The notes below the pieces were generated by a model. The model ran no database searches. It worked only from the letters and a program-made list of their open reading frames with translations, and had not been told where the DNA came from. Below are positions 1 to 7,115 of a stretch of 13,321 bases of DNA, piece after piece (position 1 is the stretch's first letter; each line of letters opens with the position of its first letter). The stretch covers positions 1-13,321 of the forward strand of contig CACYNZ010000068.1 of the NCBI GenBank assembly GCA_902775835.1, given 5' to 3'. Both the position numbers and the translations under genes were made by a program. Source of the stretch: an uncultured Eubacteriales bacterium. Its GTDB lineage: Bacteria > Bacillota_A > Clostridia > Christensenellales > Aristaeellaceae.

Positions 1-718
1 TCACGAGCATGACGGCCACGGAGGACATGTAATTGCTCAGAACGGTCTTGGCCCATTCATAGGCCTTGGTGGCGCTGCCCCAGAGACTGGTGAAGAAATC
101 CCCGACCTTTTCAAACACATTCCGGTTCTCGTCCGGAATGGACTCAACAATCGTGTTCGCGTTGCGCGCGTCCTCCAGCGCGTTTTCGATGGATTCCTCG
201 TTTGCCCGCTCGATCTCGTGCCCGCAGGTACAGCCCAGAGGAATGATGAGCACAATGCAGACACCGAAGATAAGCAGGCGGAACGCATACTCCTTGAACT
301 TGGTCTTGTTTCCTTCCCGGGCAAGAGCCGCCATGGCCGCAAACAGACAGGCCATGGGCAGGATGATGGCTGTGGAAACAAACCCGATGGTGGTCAGAAG
401 ATAGCGCTCAAGGAAAATGGCGGAGATGACAAAGAGCAGGTAACCGGAAAACCTGGCCAGTTCATTGGCAATGGGTGTTCCGGCGTCATCCGGGATCAGG
501 CTGACCACAAAGGACGCGCTGGTGGCACCCAGGGTGAGCATCTTGGCGTTGGACAGCTTGCTGTCCAGATAGGAAATGGAATTCGGGTACGTACCCGGAT
601 CCGTGAGAAAGGGCCGTGCCGTGATCAAAAGGAAGGCTACAGCCAGACCCAGACAGAACAGTTTCAGGATCGTCCAGAATATGCTATGCTTTGCGGGACG
701 GGATGCGGTTTCGCTCAT
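1..718 (-). CDS. Unrecognised multi-pass membrane protein (partial, runs off left edge)
   Basis: The frame is open from an ATG at 718-716 to the window edge, giving 239 codons with no stop. A GGAGG site lies about 8 bases upstream of the ATG. I do not recognise the family. After a short polar N-terminus (MSETASRPAKHS) there is a hydrophobic helix at about residues 13-32. A moderately hydrophobic stretch follows at about 60-77, then two long hydrophobic stretches at about 96-135 and another helix at about 150-162. The last one ends in a small cysteine/histidine cluster (GCTCGHE). After it comes a soluble, acidic, asparagine-rich linker, then an amphipathic or hydrophobic segment rich in W, Y and S that is probably the next membrane helix. 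It is divergent from the GNAT-HD gene and has its own promoter. The missing C-terminus prevents a functional call. Confidence that it is a real gene is high, because start, ribosome site and promoter agree. Confidence 0.8.
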   Translation of the reverse strand, partial: MSETASRPAKHSIFWTILKLFCLGLAVAFLLITARPFLTDPGTYPNSISYLDSKLSNAKMLTLGATSASFVVSLIPDDAGTPIANELARFSGYLLFVISAIFLERYLLTTIGFVSTAIILPMACLFAAMAALAREGNKTKFKEYAFRLLIFGVCIVLIIPLGCTCGHEIERANEESIENALEDARNANTIVESIPDENRNVFEKVGDFFTSLWGSATKAYEWAKTVLSNYMSSVAVMLV

Positions 719-754
719 AGGTGTTCGCCTCCAATCAGGGATTCATCTGATGGT

Positions 755-783
755 ATGGTAGCCAGAAGCCGTCCAAACGTCAA
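755..783 (-). promoter_or_regulatory. Sigma-70-type promoter of the left membrane-protein gene
   Basis: On the minus strand, TTGACG (783-778) is followed by exactly 17 bases and TACCAT (760-755). Transcription would begin near 748, about 30 bases before the ATG at 718. The ydcF-like gene has the same two hexamers and spacing at 3039-3067. Read from sequence only. Confidence 0.65.
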
Positions 784-791
784 TCCATGCA

Positions 792-817
792 TCCCGGAAG
801 CGGGTCACATTCCGGGA
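792..817. repeat. Inverted repeat in the divergent intergenic region
   Basis: TCCCGGAA (792-799) and TTCCGGGA (810-817) are perfect 8-base complements separated by 10 bases. The repeat lies just upstream of the -35 box of the leftward gene and 19 bases before the start of the rightward GNAT-HD gene. It could be an operator for divergent control or a hairpin in the GNAT-HD leader. No T-run follows, so it is not an intrinsic terminator. Confidence 0.4.
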
Positions 818-836
818 AAGGAAAGGGGCAGGGGAA

Positions 837-1943
837 ATGCTCAGTCTGAAACACGCGGGCACCGATGCGCACAGGGAATGGCTGCTTGTCCGGGATATGC
901 CGGAGGATGAGAACGGTCTGACCAATGCGTGGCCCGGCATATCCGAGGAAATGTATGAAGAAACCGTGCTTCCGCTGATGCGCGCCTGGGAAAAGGGGGA
1001 AAAATTGCCGGAAGGCCACGTGCCGGAAACGTTTTTCTTCCTCTGGAACGATGACACAATTGTCGGGCAGTTCCGCCTGAGGCATGTTCTGTGTCCGTCG
1101 CTGCGCACAGGCGCAGGGCATATCGGATATTATATCTCGCCCATATATCGCGGACATGGCATGGCCTCGGAGGGCCTGCGCCTGCTCCTCAAGGAAGCCC
1201 GGGCAATAGTGCCCGATGAGGAAATATACCTGCGTGTACACCGGGATAACCCGGCCTCGCTGCGTGTCATGCTGAAAAACGGAGGCCGTGTGGCCGCAGA
1301 GGATGAGAAGTGCCTGTACGTCCGGATCCCGAACCCGGGAAAGGGCCGGTATCCGGACCGGGATGAAGCGGAAAAGATACTGCGCGAGGCGGAAACATGC
1401 AATCCCGGGCCCTGGGGCGCCCACAGCCGGACGGCGGCGCACTGCGCGGAAAAGATCGCATTGTATGCAGGGCTGTGTCCGGAAAAGGCGTATGTGCTGG
1501 GTCTTCTGCACGATATCGGCCGGAAATTCGGCAAGCGCCATCTGGGGCATGTGTCGGACGGGTACACGTATATGACGGAACTGGGCTATCCGGACTGCGC
1601 CAGGATCTGCCTCACGCATTCGTTTATCGGCCGGACGATTGACGGATACGTGGGCAGAATCGACACCACCGAGGAGGAAACCGGACTGATCCGCCAGAAA
1701 CTCCTGGAAGTCACGATGGATGACTATGACCGTCTGATTCAGCTGTGCGATGCCATTTCCGGCCCGGGCCAGGTACTGGACATCGTGGAGCGCATGAGCG
1801 ACGTGAAGCGCCGCTACGGCGCCTATGATCCGGTGAAGTGGGACAGCAACCTGCGTCTCAAGGCCATGTTTGAGGAGCGCATGCACAGGGATCTGTACGA
1901 GGCGGTGGACCGGGAACATTTCCGCGCCGGGGAAAGCACTTGA
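837..1943 (+). CDS. GNAT N-acetyltransferase fused to an HD-domain metal-dependent phosphohydrolase
   Basis: The 368-residue product joins two enzymes. Residues about 1-165 are a GNAT domain: a beta-strand GHIGYYISP at 95-103 leads into the acetyl-CoA pyrophosphate loop RGHGMA at 105-110 (the R-x-x-G-x-A pattern). Residues about 175-345 are an HD domain with all expected metal ligands: His196 (HSRTAAHCA), His225-Asp226 in an HDIG motif, His261 (LTHSF) and Asp305 (LCDAIS). HD proteins hydrolyse phosphomonoesters or phosphodiesters such as nucleotides; GNATs move acetyl groups from acetyl-CoA to amines. The substrate of each half is unknown here. A purine-rich ribosome site (GGAAAGGGG) precedes the ATG. 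The gene is divergent from the membrane-protein gene and ends at a strong terminator, so it is probably monocistronic. No convincing -35/-10 pair was found; a TG-extended -10-like TATGGT at 754-759 overlaps the leftward promoter. Domain calls are confident; the physiological role is not. Confidence 0.92.
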   Translation: MLSLKHAGTDAHREWLLVRDMPEDENGLTNAWPGISEEMYEETVLPLMRAWEKGEKLPEGHVPETFFFLWNDDTIVGQFRLRHVLCPSLRTGAGHIGYYISPIYRGHGMASEGLRLLLKEARAIVPDEEIYLRVHRDNPASLRVMLKNGGRVAAEDEKCLYVRIPNPGKGRYPDRDEAEKILREAETCNPGPWGAHSRTAAHCAEKIALYAGLCPEKAYVLGLLHDIGRKFGKRHLGHVSDGYTYMTELGYPDCARICLTHSFIGRTIDGYVGRIDTTEEETGLIRQKLLEVTMDDYDRLIQLCDAISGPGQVLDIVERMSDVKRRYGAYDPVKWDSNLRLKAMFEERMHRDLYEAVDREHFRAGEST

Positions 1944-1956
1944 GCAGACAGCACAG

Positions 1957-1982
1957 AAAAACGCGCCAGCGGCGCGTTTTTT
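1957..1982. terminator. Bidirectional intrinsic terminator
   Basis: AAAAACGCGCC (1957-1967), loop AGC, and GGCGCGTTTTT (1971-1981) form a perfect 11-bp stem with a T-run on the plus strand and a matching A-run giving a U-run on the minus strand. It sits between two convergent genes, 13 bases after the GNAT-HD stop and 5 bases beyond the ydcF-like stop, and can end both transcripts. Confidence 0.92.
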
Positions 1983-1987
1983 GGATG

Positions 1988-3001
1988 TCAGAACATGAGC
2001 ACAAGGAATGCGGCGGCAAGGCTCAGCACCCAGCCCAGCAGGAGCAGAAGGGCATGCCTGGGTTCCGCGTGGATCGCAATGTATTCCCGGATCACCCCGC
2101 TGGGCCAGAAATACAGGGCGATATGGCTTCCGATGCCCGTGCACTCCAGCCCGATCTGCCGGGCATATCGCATGGCCCGGTAAACATGATAGTTGCTGGT
2201 CACAAGCGCGGTGTATTTCCTGCCCTCAAACCCGTTCAGGATCTTCTGGGCGTTTACGAGGTTCTCCAGGGTGGAGGTGGACGTGCTTTCCGCGATGATA
2301 TGGGATTCCGGAATGCCCTGGGAGAGCAGATAGCCTTTCATGGCTTCAGCCTCAGGAACGGTTTCATTCTTTCCCTGTCCGCCGGTGGGGATCAGGATGG
2401 GCGGGGACGGGTCCTTTCGGTAGACCTCAATGCCCTTGTCCAGACGGTCCCGGAGCAGTTTCGGCACCCGCTGTCCGTCCAGGAGCCCGGAGCCATGAAT
2501 GATCACATAGTCAAAGTCCTTTTTCCGGGGGATCAGCTGAAGCAGCAGGGTATAGATCATGAACGCAGCCAGGGACAGCATGCCGTAGGCCATGGTCACG
2601 CACAGCGCGAGGCCGGCAAGGAAGCGGACGGAGTATGCGCCTGTCTGCCTGTCCTGCGGCACCTGGCCATGCAGGCATGCAAAGGCCAGAAGCATGCCGC
2701 CAAGGAGCGAAATACCCAGCAGCAGGGAGAGCATCTGCCGCAGCTGCCTTCCCTCACGGCGGACCATCTTGATGCCGTTGAGAATCAGGAGGGGCGGAAT
2801 GCACAGGGAGACCCATGCGAGTGCTTTGAGCACGGTCCGGGCATGGGTGCCCAGTGCATGAATCATGAGGAAAAAGAGGGAAAGGATGACCAGGAACAGA
2901 AGACAGCAGTTCCGGTATCTGCTTCTGTCCCTGCTGAAGAAGAGCAGGAAAAGCCCGCAGCAGAGAACCGAGGCTGTTCCGGTCACAAGGATGCCTGTCA
3001 T
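1988..3001 (-). CDS. YdcF/SanA/ElyC-family (DUF218) membrane protein
   Basis: The 337-residue product has about five N-terminal membrane helices (residues about 3-155), then a DUF218 domain, then a hydrophobic C-terminal helix. Visible DUF218 signatures are VIIHGSGL at the first strand, the loop PTGGQGKNE, the helix PEAEAMKGYL, the stretch ESTSTSTLEN, and TSNYHVYRAMRYA. In characterised relatives (SanA, ElyC) this domain is linked to cell-envelope integrity and lipid-carrier or peptidoglycan steps; the exact reaction is not settled. The ATG at 3001 is preferred to an in-frame ATG at 3067. It has a GGGAGGG ribosome site upstream, and the gene's promoter (-35 at 3062-3067, -10 at 3039-3044) covers the longer start. 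The gene follows the opp operon terminator and is therefore an independent unit. Domain call is confident; function is inferred. Confidence 0.9.
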   Translation of the reverse strand: MTGILVTGTASVLCCGLFLLFFSRDRSRYRNCCLLFLVILSLFFLMIHALGTHARTVLKALAWVSLCIPPLLILNGIKMVRREGRQLRQMLSLLLGISLLGGMLLAFACLHGQVPQDRQTGAYSVRFLAGLALCVTMAYGMLSLAAFMIYTLLLQLIPRKKDFDYVIIHGSGLLDGQRVPKLLRDRLDKGIEVYRKDPSPPILIPTGGQGKNETVPEAEAMKGYLLSQGIPESHIIAESTSTSTLENLVNAQKILNGFEGRKYTALVTSNYHVYRAMRYARQIGLECTGIGSHIALYFWPSGVIREYIAIHAEPRHALLLLLGWVLSLAAAFLVLMF

Positions 3002-3038
3002 GGTGCTGCATCCCTCCCAACTGTCTGTGATGGGCCAT

Positions 3039-3067
3039 ATGGTAGGCCATCCGGTCCGTATCGTCAA
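3039..3067 (-). promoter_or_regulatory. Promoter of the ydcF-like gene
   Basis: On the minus strand, TTGACG (3067-3062) is followed by 17 bases and TACCAT (3044-3039). Predicted initiation near 3032 leaves a leader of about 30 bases with a GGGAGGG ribosome site before the ATG at 3001. It lies immediately beyond the opp terminator and decides the start codon, because the alternative ATG at 3067 falls inside the -35 box. Confidence 0.7.
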
Positions 3068-3073
3068 GCATGG

Positions 3074-3102
3074 AAAAACCAGGCTTTTTACGCCTGGTTT
3101 TT
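3074..3102 (-). terminator. Intrinsic terminator at the end of the opp operon
   Basis: AAAAACCAGGC (3074-3084), a 7-base loop, and GCCTGGTTTTT (3092-3102) pair as a perfect 11-bp stem. Read on the minus strand, the hairpin ends in a T-run about 50 bases after the oppF stop. It is symmetric enough to work in both directions. Confidence 0.9.
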
Positions 3103-3152
3103 ATCCTTTCAGGAGTTGCTTCAAACGAAATGCGGTTTCTGTCGATGCTTTT

Positions 3153-4127
3153 TCAGCGCTTTATGCAATGGCAGGCGCAGATGTGTCCTGGGCTGATCTC
3201 CTGCATCCCCGGTACCTGCTCTGAGCAGGATTTCTGCGCGTAAGGGCACCGGGTATGGAACACGCAGCCTGTCGGCGGATTCAGGGGACTCGGGAGCTCG
3301 CCCTGGATGCGCATGCGTTTCTTCTCCGCGTGCGGGTCCATGGACGGGACCGCGGAGAGCAGCATGTTCGTGTACGGGTGCGCCGGATGCGCAAAGATTT
3401 CCTCCACCGGGCCTTCCTCCACCAGGTGCCCCAGATACATGACGCCCACTTCATCGGAGATATAGCGGATCACGCTCATGTCATGGGAGATGAACAGGTA
3501 GCTCAGATCCCGCTGGCGCTGCAGATCGCACAGAAGGTTGATGATCTGGCTCTGGATGGATACGTCCAGTGCCGAGACCGGTTCATCGCAGATCACGATC
3601 TTCGGGTTCAGGATCAGCGCCCGGGCCAGACCGATGCGCTGCCGCTGTCCGCCGGAGAATTCGTGTGGAAACCGGTAGAAATGCTCCTTATGCAGTCCGA
3701 CCCTGTCCAGGATATCGAAGGCGGCCTGCATGCGCATGTCCCGGTCCTTCATGTGATGGATTTTCAGGACCTCCATCAGCGCGTCGCCCACGCGGATTCT
3801 CGGGTTCAGGGACGTGTAGGGATCCTGGAAAGCCATCTGGATCTGTCCGCGCAGCGGCAGCATGTCCCGGTCGGACAGATGCGTGATGTCCTGTCCCAGA
3901 AGCGTGATCTTTCCGCCGGTGGGCTCGAGCAGCCGGTTCAGCGTGCGCCCTAGCGTGCTTTTCCCGCAGCCGGACTCGCCCACCAGACCATAGGTGGCAT
4001 GCCGCTTCAGGCTGAGGGAGACATCGCAGACCGCCTGGACATGGCCGGTGACCTGCCCGAGCGAGCCGCGCACGGGGAAGAACATGGAAACATGCTCGGC
4101 ACTGAGCACCACTTCACGTTCAGGCAT
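3153..4127 (-). CDS. oppF: Opp/Dpp-type ABC importer ATPase, OppF-like
   Basis: The 324-residue cytoplasmic ATPase hydrolyses ATP as the second of two nucleotide-binding subunits powering import through OppB-OppC. All motifs are present: Walker [10 protein letters not shown] (50-58), Q-loop Gln101, signature FSGGQ (157-161), Walker B IVICDEP (177-183) and switch His215. The C-terminal oligopeptide-type extension (from about residue 235) carries a cysteine set, Cys288, Cys294, Cys301 and Cys317, with extra cysteines at 319 and 321. The spacing matches the iron-sulfur site reported in some Opp/Dpp ATPases. An AGGAGGG ribosome site lies within the upstream gene, and the ATG overlaps the oppD stop by 8 bases, so translation is probably coupled. 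It is the last operon gene, followed by a terminator. Substrate class cannot be told from this subunit. Confidence 0.95.
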   Translation of the reverse strand: MPEREVVLSAEHVSMFFPVRGSLGQVTGHVQAVCDVSLSLKRHATYGLVGESGCGKSTLGRTLNRLLEPTGGKITLLGQDITHLSDRDMLPLRGQIQMAFQDPYTSLNPRIRVGDALMEVLKIHHMKDRDMRMQAAFDILDRVGLHKEHFYRFPHEFSGGQRQRIGLARALILNPKIVICDEPVSALDVSIQSQIINLLCDLQRQRDLSYLFISHDMSVIRYISDEVGVMYLGHLVEEGPVEEIFAHPAHPYTNMLLSAVPSMDPHAEKKRMRIQGELPSPLNPPTGCVFHTRCPYAQKSCSEQVPGMQEISPGHICACHCIKR

Positions 4128-5121
4128 GGGCAGCTCCCTCCTTCCCGATGTTCTTCATGCACCGGACCATATGCCCGGGTGCGCATTGCTCAAGCTCCGG
4201 GTCTTCCTGCGTGCAGCGCGCGTCCGCATACGGACAGCGCGGCGCGAACCGACAGCCCTTGGGAATCTGGTGCAGAAGCGGAACCGTGCCCGCGATCTGG
4301 TGCAGTTCACGGCGCGCGCCGCCGTCAAGCCGCGGAATGGACTCCAGGAGCCCCCGGGTATAGGGGTGCATGGGATGATCGAACAGCTCCGTGACATCCG
4401 CTTCCTCCACGATCTGTCCGAGGTACATGACGGCCACGCGCTGACAGACCTGGGAGACCACGGCCAGGTCATGGGTGATCAGGATCACACCCATGTCCAG
4501 CTTTTCATTGAGCTCCAGAATCAGATCCAGGATCTGCGCCTGGATCGTCACGTCCAGGGCCGTGGTGGGCTCGTCCGCGATCAGCAGTCTGGGCTGGCAG
4601 GCCAGGGCAATGGCGATCATGACGCGCTGGCGCATGCCGCCGGACAGTTCGTGCGGATACTGGTCCACCCGTGTTTCCGGGGAAGGAATGCCCACCAGGC
4701 GCAGCATTTCCACGGCACGCGCGTAGGCTTCCTTTCTGCCCATGTGCTGGTGAATGCGCAGCGGCTCCATGATCTGGTCGGAAATGCGCAGCACCGGGTT
4801 CAGGGACGACAGCGCATCCTGAAAGATCATGGAGATATCCCGGCCGCGGATGTTCTGCATTTCCCGGAAGGGCAGGTCCAGGATATTCCTGCCCTCCAGC
4901 AGCACCTCGCCCTCATAGCGGGCCATGTATTTCTCGTCATAGAGCCGCATGATGGACATGCTTGTCACGCTCTTGCCGCATCCGGACTCGCCCACCAGGC
5001 CGAGAATCTCGCCGCGCCGGACGGAAAAGGAAACGCCCTGCACGGCCCTGAGCATGCCTCGGTCCGTGCGGAAGGATGTGGACAGCTGATTGACCTGCAA
5101 TACAATCTCTTTCTCTTCCAT
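4120..5121 (-). CDS. oppD: Opp/Dpp-type ABC importer ATPase, OppD-like
   Basis: The 333-residue product is the other ATPase subunit of the importer. It shows Walker A GESGCGKS (44-51), Q-loop Gln101, signature LSGGM (159-163), Walker B LLIADEP (179-185) and switch His217. A C-terminal oligopeptide-type domain follows with Cys290, Cys296, Cys303, Cys313 and Cys321. The ATG at 5121 is chosen because CTGAGGAGG sits about 6 bases upstream; a longer in-frame start at 5238 would lie deep inside oppC and lacks support. The gap to the oppC stop is 11 bases, and the 3' end overlaps oppF by 8 bases. It would act with OppF at the inner face of the membrane. The naming as D rather than F follows gene order and sequence style. 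Confidence 0.95.
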   Translation of the reverse strand: MEEKEIVLQVNQLSTSFRTDRGMLRAVQGVSFSVRRGEILGLVGESGCGKSVTSMSIMRLYDEKYMARYEGEVLLEGRNILDLPFREMQNIRGRDISMIFQDALSSLNPVLRISDQIMEPLRIHQHMGRKEAYARAVEMLRLVGIPSPETRVDQYPHELSGGMRQRVMIAIALACQPRLLIADEPTTALDVTIQAQILDLILELNEKLDMGVILITHDLAVVSQVCQRVAVMYLGQIVEEADVTELFDHPMHPYTRGLLESIPRLDGGARRELHQIAGTVPLLHQIPKGCRFAPRCPYADARCTQEDPELEQCAPGHMVRCMKNIGKEGAAHA

Positions 5122-5132
5122 ACTGCGCCTCC

Positions 5133-6026
5133 TCAGCGGTTGGATGTGGGATCCAGCAGATCCCGGAGCCCGTCCCCGAACAGATTGAACCCGAGCACGG
5201 AAAGCCCGGTCATCACGGCGGGGAATAGAGCCATCCACCAGCCCTTGAACAGATAGGAGCGCGCTTCATTGAGCATGCCGCCCCAGCTGGGCTCGGGCTG
5301 GGGAATGCCCGCTCCGAGAAAGCTCAGCGAGGCCTCGGAGATAATGGCGCTGGCAAAGGCGAAGGTCATCTGCACCAGGATCGGGGAGAGGATGTTCGGC
5401 GCGATATGCCGCCACAGAATCCGGTGCTTTCCGGCGCCCAGACAGCGCATGGCCTCCACATAGGTCTGCTCCCGCACCAGGAGCGCGTTGGACCGGGCAA
5501 TCCTGGCCACGCCGGGTATGCTCACAATGGTCAGACTGACAATCACGTTGTTCATGTTGGCTCCGAGCACCGCCATGAGCGCAATGGCCAGAAGGATGTT
5601 CGGGATCGCCTTGAGTCCGTCGCAGATGCGCATCAGCAGATGATCCAGCACCGGGCTCGTGGTGGCATAGAGCCCCAGTGCGGTGCCGATCAGCGCGGAA
5701 ATGCTGCCCACGGAGAACCCGACAATCATGGAAATGCGCGCGCCGTACAGCACACGGGCGAATATATCCCGGCCCAGATTGTCCGTGCCGAACAGATGCT
5801 GCGCCGAGGGCGCCTGGAACCGGTCCTTCACGGTGGCCTTGTACGGGTCCACGCCCATCAGTCCCGTGATCACAGGCGCGCAAATGGCAAGAAACAGGAT
5901 CAGAAGGACGATCACCAGTCCGATCATGGAAAGACGGCTGCGCAGGAACTTCCGCCGGTTGATCTGGCGCTGCTCTTTCGACAGCTGCCTGCGGAGCCGG
6001 CGCAGTTCACTCTTTTCATTGCTCAA
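5133..6026 (-). CDS. oppC: Opp/Dpp-type ABC importer permease, OppC/DppC-like
   Basis: The 297-residue inner-membrane permease starts with a strongly charged, helical N-terminus (residues 1-32, rich in R, K and E), then a first membrane helix at about 33-55. The motif LFGTDNLGRD (78-87), typical of the C-type permease, is present, as is the EAA coupling loop EAMRCLGAGK (191-200) that contacts the ATPases. About five further membrane segments follow. The start is a TTG at 6026: a strong AGGGGG site lies 8 bases upstream, and no in-frame ATG exists nearby (the two local ATGs are out of frame). It begins 20 bases after the oppB stop and ends 11 bases before oppD. The family call is secure; the transported compound is not shown by this subunit. 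Confidence 0.95.
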   Translation of the reverse strand: MSNEKSELRRLRRQLSKEQRQINRRKFLRSRLSMIGLVIVLLILFLAICAPVITGLMGVDPYKATVKDRFQAPSAQHLFGTDNLGRDIFARVLYGARISMIVGFSVGSISALIGTALGLYATTSPVLDHLLMRICDGLKAIPNILLAIALMAVLGANMNNVIVSLTIVSIPGVARIARSNALLVREQTYVEAMRCLGAGKHRILWRHIAPNILSPILVQMTFAFASAIISEASLSFLGAGIPQPEPSWGGMLNEARSYLFKGWWMALFPAVMTGLSVLGFNLFGDGLRDLLDPTSNR

Positions 6027-6046
6027 TGCATGTTCCCCCTTCCCGC

Positions 6047-6997
6047 TTACTTCAGCCGGATCCGCGGATCCGCCAGGCCGTAGATCAGGTCAATCATCAG
6101 GTTGATCAGGACATTGAGCATGGCAATGACCAGTGTGATCCCCTGGATCACCTGGTAATCCCGCTTGTCAATGGAGTCCACCATCAGACTGCCCATTCCC
6201 GGAATGCCGAAGAGCCGCTCCACCACCGCCGCGCCGGCCAGGGCCGAGATAAAGCCCTGCCCGATCACCGTGATCACGGTCAGCAGCGTGTTCCTGAACG
6301 CGTGCTTGAACAGGAGCGGCGCTTCCCGCACGCCCTTGGACCGCGCCATCTTGATGTAGTCGCTGCCCAGCACTTCCAGCATGGACGCCTTGGTCATGCG
6401 CATCATGTACGCGGAATGGATGAATCCCAGAGAAACTGCCGGCAGCGTCATGTACCGGAAGAACGCGCCCCAGCCCTCCGTGAACGGATTCTTGTACCCG
6501 GTGGCCGGCATCAGGCGGAAGGACACGGCCAGAAGCAGCACCAGGCCCATGCCGAGCATGAAGCTGGGCAGGGAAATGCCGAGCATGGAAAACACGGACA
6601 GCACGCTGTCCGTGAGGCTTCCGCGCTTGCGCGCGGCCAGCATGCCCAGGGGCAGGGCCAGGAGAATGGTGATGAGCTGCGAGTACAGGGCAAGCAGCAC
6701 CGTGGGCAGGAAATGCGTCCGGATCATGGACCACACGCTCTGCCCTGCCACGGCCGTGGAATACCCGAGATCCCCCTGCAGACAGCGCAGCGCCCAGCGC
6801 CCGTACTGTACCGGCAGGGGATCGTCCAGCCCCAGGCGCGCATGCAGCTGGGCAATGTCCTCCAGCGTCGCGTCCTCTCCCAGCATCATGGCAGCCGGGT
6901 CTCCGGGGGTCAGGTGCACAATCAGGAAGACCACCACCGACACGATAAACACCGTCGGAATGATCGCCAGCACCCGCTTCAACACATATCCGCGCAT
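6047..6997 (-). CDS. oppB: Opp/Dpp-type ABC importer permease, OppB/DppB-like
   Basis: The 316-residue permease begins MRGYVLKRVLAIIPTV, a typical family start with a first membrane helix, followed by the conserved LTPGDP at 29-34. The EAA loop (about 213-234) includes YIKMARSKG. The C-terminus GIPGMGSL...YGLADPRIR matches the family. An in-frame ATG at 7054 would add 19 atypical residues; it lies inside a hairpin stem with GGAGG abutting it, so 6997 is preferred although its own ribosome site is weak (AAAGGA about 14 bases away). A poor site would itself lower permease synthesis relative to the binding protein. It is separated from the binding-protein gene by 118 bases containing the hairpin. 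It forms the membrane channel with OppC. Confidence 0.93.
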   Translation of the reverse strand: MRGYVLKRVLAIIPTVFIVSVVVFLIVHLTPGDPAAMMLGEDATLEDIAQLHARLGLDDPLPVQYGRWALRCLQGDLGYSTAVAGQSVWSMIRTHFLPTVLLALYSQLITILLALPLGMLAARKRGSLTDSVLSVFSMLGISLPSFMLGMGLVLLLAVSFRLMPATGYKNPFTEGWGAFFRYMTLPAVSLGFIHSAYMMRMTKASMLEVLGSDYIKMARSKGVREAPLLFKHAFRNTLLTVITVIGQGFISALAGAAVVERLFGIPGMGSLMVDSIDKRDYQVIQGITLVIAMLNVLINLMIDLIYGLADPRIRLK

Positions 6998-7025
6998 AGG
7001 CCTGCAGCCCGTCCTTTCCGTTATC

Positions 7026-7096
7026 CATAAGGGAAGAAGAACAAGAGAAGGCATCCTCCGGCGTGTCCGTACAGACCGGCACGCCAGGGGATGCCT
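7026..7096 (-). terminator. Intra-operon hairpin with U-rich tail (attenuator or RNA-stabilising element)
   Basis: Between the binding-protein stop and oppB, outer arms 7049-7056 and 7089-7096 (AGGCATCC/GGATGCCT) pair perfectly. Inner arms 7060-7065 and 7080-7085 (GGCGTG/CACGCC) and 7067-7069 with 7077-7079 extend the stem to about 17 pairs with a small mismatch and one bulge. On the minus strand it is followed by an interrupted T-rich tract (7048-7026). This suits partial termination, or protection of the upstream mRNA from 3' decay, giving more binding protein than permease. Confidence 0.6.
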
Positions 7097-7115
7097 GTAC
7101 TTTAAGGGTTTTGGA

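Noticed and set aside
780..2144. A 454-residue minus-strand frame opposite GNAT-HD
   Set aside because: It is antisense to a gene with complete catalytic motifs, crosses the bidirectional terminator, and reads as His/Pro/Arg-rich shadow sequence.
1940..3196. A 418-residue plus-strand frame opposite the ydcF-like gene
   Set aside because: It passes straight through two strong terminators and is antisense to a clear DUF218 gene.
3994..5256. A 420-residue plus-strand frame opposite oppD/oppF
   Set aside because: It is the reverse-strand shadow of the two ATPase genes, without any domain.
6058..6071. A perfect 14-base palindrome GGATCCGCGGATCC
   Set aside because: It lies in the oppB 3' coding end, encoding the family-conserved D-P-R-I-R, so codon content explains it.
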